The translations under genes and the position numbers were made by a program. This document shows positions 8,594-15,244 of a stretch of 64,000 nucleotides of DNA, piece by piece (position 1 is the first letter of the stretch; each line of letters begins with the position of its first letter). The stretch is from assembly GCF_000719135.1 (NCBI RefSeq), contig NZ_JOEK01000021.1, positions 17,163 through 81,162 of the forward strand, written 5' to 3'. The notes under the pieces are model-generated. The model was given only the letters and a program-made list of their open reading frames with translations, was not told the origin of the DNA and ran no database searches. This stretch comes from Streptomyces avicenniae (GTDB taxonomy: Bacteria > Actinomycetota > Actinomycetes > Streptomycetales > Streptomycetaceae).

Positions 8594-8622
8594 TATTCGC
8601 CGCCGGTGCCCGCGTGGATTGG
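8594..8622 (-). promoter_or_regulatory. SigK-type autoregulatory promoter of sigK
   Basis: On the minus strand: -35 CCAATCC (8622-8616) inside CCCACCAATCCAC, 16-bp spacer, -10 CGAATA (8599-8594). Spacing and -35 block are identical to the molybdoenzyme promoter. Predicted transcription start is near 8587, giving a 110-nt leader before the sigK ATG. Confidence 0.75.
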
Positions 8623-8707
8623 TGGGGGCGGCGGTTTTTTTCGCGGCCTTGTTCGGAGGGGGGCCCGGGAGGGGGAAGCGCCCAGGGGGACCGAGGAGAA
8701 TGGTGTG

Positions 8708-9040
8708 ATGAGCGAAGAGGCGATTCCGGTGCTCCGGATCAAGGACGCCGACGCGGCGGTCGGCTGGTACGGACGGCTCGGCTTCGAGAAGCGGTGGGAA
8801 CACAGGTACGAGCCGGGTTTTCCGGCGTTCGTGGAGGTGGCGCGGGGCGAGGTGCGGCTGTTCCTGTCGGAGCACGAGGGGGACGCGCGTCCCGGCGCGC
8901 TGGTGTATCTGCGGGTGGAGGACGTGGACGCGGTCGCCGCGGTGTTCGGGGCGGAGGTGCGGACCGCCGCGTGGGCGCGGGAGGTCGAGCTGTCCGACCC
9001 CGACGGGAACCGGCTGCGGGTGGGCACGCCCACGGAGTGA
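8708..9040 (+). CDS. Glyoxalase/bleomycin-resistance-like VOC protein
   Basis: A 110-residue single-module vicinal-oxygen-chelate protein. It shows the paired beta-alpha-beta-beta-beta repeats: IPVLRIKDADAAVGWYGRLGFEKRW at the start and VYLRVEDVDAVAAVF in the second half, closing with ELSDPDGNRLRVG. The pattern resembles the drug-binding BLMT-type branch, where dimers sequester bleomycin-like compounds, more than metal-dependent glyoxalase I; that is a tentative reading. The ATG at 8708 has GAGGAGA just upstream. It is divergent from sigK and followed by the Mrr-like gene after 77 bp. Confidence 0.85.
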   Translation: MSEEAIPVLRIKDADAAVGWYGRLGFEKRWEHRYEPGFPAFVEVARGEVRLFLSEHEGDARPGALVYLRVEDVDAVAAVFGAEVRTAAWAREVELSDPDGNRLRVGTPTE

Positions 9041-9117
9041 GGGGCCCGTCCGTACGCGGGGCTCGTACGGGTGTGCGTTCTTCCGTGGGGGCGCCCGGGG
9101 CGTGAGGCTGGTGCCCG

Positions 9118-9867
9118 GTGCCGGACGGGACGAGCGGGGTGGGCGGGGTGGCGAGGCGGGCGCGGAAGCGGCGGAACAGGGTGTCCTTGTGGGCGGTCGT
9201 GGCGGTGGCGGCGCTGGCCCTGTGGCCGTGGGCGGGGACGCTGCTGCTGGGGGCGGCGGTCGTGGGCGTGGCGGGGGCCTGCGTGTGGTGGGGACTGCGG
9301 GTGCACCGGGCACTGCGCGAGCGGGACGCGCGGTGGCGTGCGCAGGACAGGTTGCTGGCCGCGAACAGGTCGCTCGCCGAGGTGGACGTCCTGGACGGGA
9401 ACGCCTTCGAGCTGCTGGTCGCCGCGCTGCTGCGGCGTGACGGGTGCGCCGACGTGGTGAAGGTCGGCAGGACGGGGGACAACGGGCGGGACGTGACCGG
9501 GCGGCTGCCGGACGGGCGCAGCATGATCGTGCAGTGCAAGCGGTTCGGGCCGCGACGGTCGGTCGGGGTGCGGGACATGCGGGACCTGCTCGGGACGCGG
9601 ACGCATTTCGCGGCGGACGTCGCGGTGTTCGTGACCACCACGCGTTTCACGCGGCAGGCGCTGGATCTGGCGGTCGCCAACGGCATCCTGGTCGTGCACC
9701 GGGACCTGCTCGCGTCCTGGCTGGCCGGCGCGTCCTTCGCCTCGGTGGCGGGGCTGGGCGGGCGGGGGCAGGGGGACGGGCGGCACCTCGCCCGGTGGCG
9801 GCGCGCGTACGGCGTCGCGGGTGTCCGGGCGAGGCGGGCGCGTCCGGTGGGGCGGCGCCGGGGCTGA
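9118..9867 (+). CDS. Membrane-tethered Mrr-like restriction endonuclease domain protein
   Basis: A 249-residue protein with two hydrophobic segments (about 23-37 and 39-60), a basic helical linker, and a C-terminal Mrr_cat domain (about 90-195). The PD-(D/E)xK nuclease core is intact: E98 in NAFELLVAALLRR, D125 in NGRDVTGRL and the Q139-C140-K141 triad end. Mrr proteins cut modified DNA; membrane-anchored versions of this domain are found in actinobacteria and may act on incoming DNA, but no target is known. No methyltransferase lies nearby. The GTG at 9118 is chosen because it includes both membrane helices; its ribosome-binding site is weak. Confidence 0.85.
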   Translation: MPDGTSGVGGVARRARKRRNRVSLWAVVAVAALALWPWAGTLLLGAAVVGVAGACVWWGLRVHRALRERDARWRAQDRLLAANRSLAEVDVLDGNAFELLVAALLRRDGCADVVKVGRTGDNGRDVTGRLPDGRSMIVQCKRFGPRRSVGVRDMRDLLGTRTHFAADVAVFVTTTRFTRQALDLAVANGILVVHRDLLASWLAGASFASVAGLGGRGQGDGRHLARWRRAYGVAGVRARRARPVGRRRG

Positions 9868-9877
9868 GCGGGCGGGG

Positions 9878-10714
9878 TCAGCGGAAGGCGGCGGCGTTCT
9901 CGGTGGCCCACTGGGCGAACGGGCGGGCGGGCGTGCCGGTGACGCGCTCGACCGTGTCGTGCACGGCGCGGAGTTCGTCGGTGATGTCGCCGCCCGTCAG
10001 GTCGAGCATGGCGTGCGCGACGGCGTCCCCCACGGCCGCGGCGAGTTCCTCGTGCGCCTCCTTCCTGCTGACCACGGTGAGGGGCACCTCGCGGCCCAGT
10101 GCGGCGCCGAGCGCGGCGACCTGCTCCCTGGCGGTGACGGGCCCCGGGCCGGTGAGGGGGTACGTGCGGCCGTGGTGGTCGGGCCCGGTGAGTGCGGAGG
10201 CCGCGACGGCGGCGATGTCGGCGGGGTGGATCGTCGGCAGGCCGAGGTCGGGGTAGGGCAGGCGGACGGGCCGGTGTGCGCGGATGGCGTCCGACCAGAG
10301 GAGGGTGTTGGAGGCGAACTGGGTCGGCCGCAGCATCGTCCAGGCCATGCCGCTGGCGCGCAGGAGGTCTTCCGTGGCGAGGACCCGGGCCGCCGTGGGC
10401 AGGTGCGGGTGGGTGCGGACGGTGATGGAGGAGACGAGGACGACGTGCTCCACGCCCGCCCGGCGGGCGGCGGCGAGGACGGCCTCCTCGGGGCCTGTTC
10501 CGGCGAGGAGGAAGAGGGAGCGTGCTCCGGTGAGGGCCCGGTCGAGCGAGGCGGGATCGGCGAGGTCGCCCTCGACCGCCTCGACGCCGTCGGGGAACGA
10601 GGCGCGGGCGCGGTCGCGGGTGAGTGCCCGCAGGGGGCGGTCGGTGCCGGACGCGCGCAGGTACCGCAGCAGGGGCCGCCCTATGTTGCCGGTCGCGCCT
10701 GTCACGAGAATCAT
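9878..10714 (-). CDS. NmrA-like NAD(P)H-binding reductase (atypical SDR)
   Basis: A 278-residue protein with an N-terminal Rossmann motif GATGNIG (residues 6-12) and the NmrA/QOR2-like layout: LRALTRDRARA, VEGDLADPASLDRAL, and HVVLVSSITV. Relatives sense or reduce with NADPH, often acting on quinones. The usual SDR Tyr-x3-Lys motif is absent, which suits the atypical NmrA class. The ATG at 10714 is chosen because the fold starts at once; GGAGAACAC is the likely ribosome-binding site. It is convergent with the Mrr-like gene and divergent from a small lipoprotein gene. Confidence 0.85.
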   Translation of the reverse strand: MILVTGATGNIGRPLLRYLRASGTDRPLRALTRDRARASFPDGVEAVEGDLADPASLDRALTGARSLFLLAGTGPEEAVLAAARRAGVEHVVLVSSITVRTHPHLPTAARVLATEDLLRASGMAWTMLRPTQFASNTLLWSDAIRAHRPVRLPYPDLGLPTIHPADIAAVAASALTGPDHHGRTYPLTGPGPVTAREQVAALGAALGREVPLTVVSRKEAHEELAAAVGDAVAHAMLDLTGGDITDELRAVHDTVERVTGTPARPFAQWATENAAAFR

Positions 10715-10818
10715 GGATGTGTTCTCCGGGTGTCGGGGGAACTTCGCCTGACACGCTAGGAGTTCAAGGCGGGTCGAGGTCAACCGTGGCGGGCGGCGGT
10801 CAACACGCGGCGTGTCCC

Positions 10819-11256
10819 GTGCGGGCGCCGCTCGTTGGCGACGGTGTGCGCCGCCTGCTCCCCGCTGTCGCGATCAGCGGACTCGTCCTCGTCGCCGCGT
10901 GCGACGGCCCGCCCCCCTCGGCCGATCCACCGGTGCCTGTACCGCAGGGCGGGCGGTCCGTGCCGTTGTCCCAGCGGCTCCCGGTCGAGGCGCTGACGCC
11001 GCCGTCGCCCGTGGAGGGCACGGTGCCGCCGCGTCCCGTGCCCTCGCCGCCGACCGTGCGCAGCGCGTCCGCGGCGCCTCCCGCACCGGTGGAGCGGGGG
11101 GAGCGCCGACGGAGCGCGGCGCCGCCGCGGCCCGCCCCGGCGCCGTCTCCCCCACCGCGGCGGGGCGCGGCCGACCCCGAGGCACTGTGCGACGCGGCCG
11201 GTTCGCTTCCCCGCACGGCGGACCTCGCGGACTGGTGCCGCGCCCTCATGCCGTGA
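10819..11256 (+). CDS. Small proline-rich lipoprotein (hypothetical)
   Basis: About 145 residues. A basic start (GVRR) and hydrophobic stretch end in the lipobox LVAAC, so the protein should be lipid-anchored outside the membrane. The mature part is Pro/Ala/Arg-rich and unstructured for about 90 residues, then ends in a compact tail, DPEALCDAAGSLPRTADLAD, followed by WCRALMP, with two cysteines. I do not recognise the family. The start is uncertain: GTG at 10819 or 10846. The last 11 bp overlap the end of the convergent FN3 lipoprotein gene, which weakens the call a little. Confidence 0.55.
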   Translation: MRAPLVGDGVRRLLPAVAISGLVLVAACDGPPPSADPPVPVPQGGRSVPLSQRLPVEALTPPSPVEGTVPPRPVPSPPTVRSASAAPPAPVERGERRRSAAPPRPAPAPSPPPRRGAADPEALCDAAGSLPRTADLADWCRALMP

Positions 11257-12043
11257 CGCCGGTGGTGAGCAGGACGGTGTTGGAGCGCGGCCCGTAGGTG
11301 AACGCGCGGACGCGGTAGGACGCGTGCTTCTCCTCGGGCAGGGTGATGATGCCGTAGGAGTTGACGTCGGGTTCGAGCAGGGCGACGGGGCCGAAGACGG
11401 AGCCCTCGCCCGGCAGGCGCGACTCCAGCAGGAAACCGGCCTCGTCGGCGGAGCGGTCGGTCCAGGTGAAGTGGATGCCGTTGGCGTGCATCACCTCGGC
11501 CTCCAGGGCGGCGGGCGCGGCGTCCTCGCCGGTGGCGAGCGGGCTGCCCGGGACCGTGGCGTCCTCCCGCGTGACCGGTGAGAGCCACGCGTGGTCGGTG
11601 TTCTCGTCCTCCGCGGTCAGCTCGCCCTCGGGGAGGTCCACCTCGACCGGTCCTGACGTGGGGCCGTCGAAGGCGCGCAGGCGGTAGAAGAACGGCGTCC
11701 CGGGGATCAGGTCGGGGTGCCGGAACTCGGTGACCTCGGGCGGCAGGTACTGGAGTGCGGTGTACTCGCCGTCCTCCTCGGTGGCGAACTCCAGCACGTA
11801 TCCGGACGTCCCGGGGGCGCCGCCGTCCCAGGAGAGGTCGATGTCGGTGGGTGTGGTGAGCGTGGCGCGCAGGGTGGGCGCCCCTGGCTCCGGGCCGGGG
11901 CCGACGTCGGTGGCGGTGTCGCCCGCCCCGGCCGGGGAGGAGGTGACTCCCCGGCCGGTCGCGTCGTCGGACGAGGACCCCGAGCAGGCGGCCAGCGCCA
12001 GGACGAGCGCGAGCGGAGCGGCGGCGCGGCGTGCGTGGGTCAC
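11246..12043 (-). CDS. Fibronectin type III-like lipoprotein
   Basis: A 265-residue lipoprotein with lipobox LALAAC after a hydrophobic signal, then a Ser/Gly/Thr-rich tether. The body contains two immunoglobulin-like beta-sandwich repeats of FN3 type: TDIDLSWDGGAPGTSGYVLEF followed by TPFFYRLRAFDG, and a second, more divergent one around NGIHFTWTDRSADEAGFLLES with YRVRAFTYG. It should lie on the outer face of the membrane as a binding or scaffold protein; no enzyme motif is seen. The GTG at 12043 follows the polysaccharide-lyase-like gene by 11 bp, so the two are probably cotranscribed. Confidence 0.8.
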   Translation of the reverse strand: MTHARRAAAPLALVLALAACSGSSSDDATGRGVTSSPAGAGDTATDVGPGPEPGAPTLRATLTTPTDIDLSWDGGAPGTSGYVLEFATEEDGEYTALQYLPPEVTEFRHPDLIPGTPFFYRLRAFDGPTSGPVEVDLPEGELTAEDENTDHAWLSPVTREDATVPGSPLATGEDAAPAALEAEVMHANGIHFTWTDRSADEAGFLLESRLPGEGSVFGPVALLEPDVNSYGIITLPEEKHASYRVRAFTYGPRSNTVLLTTGVTA

Positions 12044-12054
12044 AGGTCCGCCCG

Positions 12055-12657
12055 TCACCGGCGCCAGAACTGGACGCCGCTCCACACCACGGTCGCCGGG
12101 CCGGCCCCGCTGTTGGTGCGGTAGGCACCGAACTTGTCGTAGAAGCTCCCGCCGGGGCTGCTGTAGGTGTGGACGAGGGAGCCGTTGATGTAGGTGCGGT
12201 GCTGACTGCCCACCTGGTGCACGGTGTTGACGCGGACGGTGGCGCCGACCGTGCCCGCGTTGGAGAGCGTGGTGCCGCCGTGCACGGCGTACAGACGGCC
12301 GCCCCGCTCGCCGGCCAGCATGAAGTACGGCCCCGAGCCGGACTCGTGGAACGTCTGCTTGAGGCTGATGCGGGTGCCGCTCATGCTGGCGATGCGGAAG
12401 TAGCCCTCGAACTGGCGGGTGCCGCCGGTGTAGGTGGCGTAGCGGCGTTCGGCGCGCTGGTCACCGCTCGCGGTGGAACAGGTGAGGCGGAAGGTCAGGT
12501 TGTCCACCTGGCCGCAGCCGCGCTCCTGGACGGTGAAGGTCGGCGAGATCGAGGTCCAGCCGCCGGGTTCCACCTCGGCCGACGCGGGGGCCGCCGCGAA
12601 CAGCGCGGTGGCGAACGCCGCGGCGGTCACGGCGAGGGTCCGCAGACTTCTACGCAT
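12055..12657 (-). CDS. Secreted concanavalin/polysaccharide-lyase-like protein
   Basis: A 200-residue secreted protein with a Sec signal ending at about APASAE (residue 28). The mature domain resembles beta-jelly-roll polysaccharide lyases (alginate/glucuronan-lyase type): RQFEGYFRI, SLKQTFHESGSGPYFML, VRVNTVHQVGSQHRTYINGS and YDKFGAYRTNSG, ending in VVWSGVQFWRR. The KFGAYRxxSG stretch is the most typical part. The substrate is not readable; a plant or fungal uronan is possible. A DasR-like palindrome lies about 70 bp upstream, which would fit control by amino-sugar signals. Probably the first gene of a two-gene operon with the FN3 lipoprotein. Confidence 0.7.
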   Translation of the reverse strand: MRRSLRTLAVTAAAFATALFAAAPASAEVEPGGWTSISPTFTVQERGCGQVDNLTFRLTCSTASGDQRAERRYATYTGGTRQFEGYFRIASMSGTRISLKQTFHESGSGPYFMLAGERGGRLYAVHGGTTLSNAGTVGATVRVNTVHQVGSQHRTYINGSLVHTYSSPGGSFYDKFGAYRTNSGAGPATVVWSGVQFWRR

Positions 12658-12989
12658 GGGTCACGTCCCTGTCACATGGGGGATCGGCCCGCCGGGGCCC
12701 GGCGGGCATGGCAGAGCGAGTGGAGAAGTGGTCCGGACCATAGGACTGGACCTATGGACCGTCAAGAGGGGCGGCACGGCGGCGGAGGGCGCCTCGAACG
12801 GGCCGTTGCGCAACACCGCAGGCAGACGTCCCGGCCGCCGTGGGCCGGGGGCCGGGCCCGCCGGTTCCGGTCCGCGACCGCCGGGGCCCCGGGCAGAATC
12901 CGAGGAGCCTTGCGGTTCTGGCGTGGACGCCGGACAAGGAACACTGGGGCGGATCGAGAACGGCGAGGGGTCGAGGCGAGGAGCGGTTC
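12658..12989. other. Divergent intergenic region with operator-like palindromes
   Basis: There is no gene. Besides the DasR-like site at 12727-12742, a 7-bp inverted repeat CCATAGG-N6-CCTATGG lies at 12738-12757, partly overlapping it. From 12790 to the HEAT-repeat start the sequence is GC-rich without recognisable signals other than the GAGGAG ribosome-binding site near 12980. Confidence 0.5.
12727..12742. promoter_or_regulatory. DasR-like (dre) operator candidate
   Basis: AGTGGTCCGGACCATA matches the recalled DasR consensus AGTGGTCTAGACCACT at 12 of 16 positions, differing only at the two central and two last bases; GGTCCGGACC is a perfect palindrome. It lies about 70 bp upstream of the secreted lyase-like gene, a sensible target for a GlcNAc-responsive repressor. 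Confidence 0.5.
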
Positions 12990-14162
12990 ATGTCCGGTTC
13001 GGGGACGGGTCTGCCCCCGTCGATGCTTCTGGGGTCCGTCGTCCACGTCGTGCTCTCCTGGGACGAGGAGCCCGCCCTGGCGGCGCGCCGTCTGGACAGC
13101 CTGCTGCGGCAGGCGACACCGGCGGAGTTGGTGCGTCTGGAGGCGGACTACCGCGGCCGTCGCTACGGTCTCGGCTCTCTCGTGCACGGCCCCGGCCGGT
13201 ACGCCGTGGCCCTGGCGGCGCTGAAGTCGTTCGACCGGTCCGGGTACGTCAGGGAGGCCGGTGTCGCCGAGCTGGCCGACTGCCCGGAGCCCTTCCCCGT
13301 CCCCTTCCTCCTGCTGCGGCTCAACGATCCGGTCGGGGAGGTGCGAAGCCTCGCGCAGGAGGCGCTGACCACACGGCTGGCGCCGGAGCACGTGGACCTG
13401 CTCGTCCGGGCGCTGCCCATGCTCGACAGGCTGAGCAGGCGCCGCAGGGCCGGTGGTCTCCTGGCCGTGGTGGAGGACCTTCTGCACCGCGACGGAGGGG
13501 AGGCGTTGTGGGAGGGCGCCCGGTCGAGCGATCCCCTGGTGCGGGCCTGCTCCCTGCGGTGGCTCGCCCGGATCGAGCCCGTCGCGTCCGTCAGGGCCGC
13601 CTTCGCGGCCAGGGATCCGGCCCTGTGGCGGTGGGCCGCGCGCGTGGCCACGTCGTCGCGGCTGACGGCGGCGCAGCAGAACGACCTCCTCCCGTGCCTG
13701 GAGGACAGCAGCAACCCCCGCATCCGCAGGCGCGCGCTCCGTGCACGGGCTCGTCAGCCGCAGGGCGAGCCGTACCTGCGACGGGCGATGCTCGATCGCG
13801 ACGCGCGGGTCCGCTACGAGGCTCGCGCCGCCCTGTACGCGCGCGGCCACACGGGTCTCGCGCCGCAGGTGTACCGGGACGCCCTGGCGCCAGGTGACGT
13901 GCCGGAAGGGATCGTCATCGCCGCGCTGGGCGGGCTCGCCGACCTCGGAGGCGCGTGCGACGTGCCGCGGGTGCTGGACTTCCTCGGACACCGCAAGGCT
14001 CGCGTACGCGCCGAGGCGTGGCGCACCTTGAGTCTCCTGGACCCGCGCGAAGTGGACCGCAGGGTGGCCCAGTTGGCCGCCGACCCGAGCAGCAGGGTAC
14101 GGCGGCACCTCGGGAACCGGGCCGCCCCGGGAGGCGAGGGACGTCCGGCCGCCGACACGTGA
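12990..14162 (+). CDS. HEAT-repeat protein (hypothetical)
   Basis: A 390-residue, probably cytoplasmic, helical protein. From about residue 90 on it shows repeated paired helices of HEAT type: REAGVAELADC, DPVGEVRSLAQEAL, DPLVRACSLRWLARI, NPRIRRRALRARARQ, DRDARVRYEARAALYARG and HRKARVRAEAWRTLSLLD. Such solenoids bind proteins or, in the AlkD-like branch, DNA; no catalytic residue is evident here. The last repeats are strongly basic, and an ACDVPRVLDFL segment precedes them. The ATG at 12990 is chosen for its GAGGAG ribosome-binding site. It is monocistronic and ends convergently with a lectin gene. Partner unknown. Confidence 0.78.
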   Translation: MSGSGTGLPPSMLLGSVVHVVLSWDEEPALAARRLDSLLRQATPAELVRLEADYRGRRYGLGSLVHGPGRYAVALAALKSFDRSGYVREAGVAELADCPEPFPVPFLLLRLNDPVGEVRSLAQEALTTRLAPEHVDLLVRALPMLDRLSRRRRAGGLLAVVEDLLHRDGGEALWEGARSSDPLVRACSLRWLARIEPVASVRAAFAARDPALWRWAARVATSSRLTAAQQNDLLPCLEDSSNPRIRRRALRARARQPQGEPYLRRAMLDRDARVRYEARAALYARGHTGLAPQVYRDALAPGDVPEGIVIAALGGLADLGGACDVPRVLDFLGHRKARVRAEAWRTLSLLDPREVDRRVAQLAADPSSRVRRHLGNRAAPGGEGRPAADT

Positions 14163-14210
14163 GGGGTGGCGGGGCCGGGGGACGTCCGCCGCGTCCTCGG
14201 GGCTCTCCGT

Positions 14211-15095
14211 TCAGGGGGCGGACCACTTCTGGGCGCTGTTGCCCGAGCACCAGGCGATCTGGAGGGGGGTGCCGTCGGTCGGGTCGGCATGCGCGACGTC
14301 GAGGCACTTGTCGGCGGCGACGTTGACGACGTCACCGGCGGCGCGTTCGATACGCCAGTGCTGGCGGGTGTCGGAGGGGTTGCAGGCGGCCAGGACCGCC
14401 CGGGTGCCGTCGGACGTCGCGCCGCCCGAGAGGGCCAGGCACTGCCCGGCGACGCGCAGCGTGCCGTCGGAGGCGACCAGCCAGCGCTGGTTCGCGGAGT
14501 CGGAGCAGGTGCCGAGCTGGCTGCCGGTGCCGGGGGACGTGGCGGGGACCTCGGCGCACTTGCCCGCGAGGCCGATGAGGTGGCCGGTGCTGCCGGTCAC
14601 GGCGGGGGCGGCGGGCGGGGGTTCGGGATCGGCGCGTGGCTCGGGTTCTTCCGGCTGTTCCTCGGGCTCGTCGGCCGGGCGTTGCTCGCCGGGGTCCGCG
14701 CCGGTGCCGGTCCCGGCGTCGGGCTGTGCAGCGGGTGGGGCGGGGGCGCGGGGCGCCGGATCGGGCGCGCCGGGGTCGGGCGGCGCGGGTTCGTCCCGTT
14801 CCTCGGCAGGTTCCTCGGTGCGGTCGTCGGCGTCCTGGGACGCGTCGGGTGAGGCGGGAGGCGGCTGCTGCGGACCGGGCTCCTCGGCGCGCTCGCCCGG
14901 CGGGGCGGCGGCGGAGACGGGGGCAGCGTCGTCCGGGGCGAGGAGCCGGGCGGCGACGGTCCCGGTGCCCGCGACGGCGGCGGTGACGACGGCGGTGGCG
15001 CACAGGGTCGTCCAGACGCGGCGGCCGGGTGCGATGCCCCGGGAGGGGCGGGCTGGCTTGCGGGCGAACGTGGTGGCGAAACGTTCCTCGGACAC
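14211..15095 (-). CDS. Membrane-anchored ricin-type lectin (CBM13) protein
   Basis: A 294-residue protein: a short basic cytoplasmic tail, one membrane segment (VWTTLCATAVVTAAVAGTGTV, split here as about residues 27-45), a long Pro/Glu/Ala-rich spacer (about 60-165) and a C-terminal ricin B domain (about 168-294). The lectin carries the beta-trefoil repeats with QRW or QHW motifs: CSDSANQRW, CNPSDTRQHW and CSGNSAQKW. It should present a carbohydrate-binding head outside the membrane; no catalytic domain is present. Start is the GTG at 15095 with AGAGGAG upstream. It follows the terminator of the dehydrogenase/ThuA operon, so it is transcribed separately. Confidence 0.85.
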   Translation of the reverse strand: MSEERFATTFARKPARPSRGIAPGRRVWTTLCATAVVTAAVAGTGTVAARLLAPDDAAPVSAAAPPGERAEEPGPQQPPPASPDASQDADDRTEEPAEERDEPAPPDPGAPDPAPRAPAPPAAQPDAGTGTGADPGEQRPADEPEEQPEEPEPRADPEPPPAAPAVTGSTGHLIGLAGKCAEVPATSPGTGSQLGTCSDSANQRWLVASDGTLRVAGQCLALSGGATSDGTRAVLAACNPSDTRQHWRIERAAGDVVNVAADKCLDVAHADPTDGTPLQIAWCSGNSAQKWSAP

Positions 15096-15175
15096 CGGTC
15101 TCCTCTGCTCGCGGAGGGAGGGGGTGGGGTGTGCGAGGTAGAGGGTATGCGCTGCCGGGCCGTGAGGGAAAAGGG

Positions 15176-15210
15176 CGGGTGCCCGGCCGCTGGCGGCGGC
15201 CGGGCACCCG
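15176..15210 (-). terminator. Hairpin terminator after the dehydrogenase/ThuA operon
   Basis: A perfect 15-bp stem, CGGGTGCCCGGCCGC (15176-15190) with 15196-15210, and a 5-nt loop, 34 bp beyond the ThuA-gene stop codon. Confidence 0.85.
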
Positions 15211-15244
15211 GGAGTGCGGGGATGGTGCGGTGCTGTGCGGTGCG

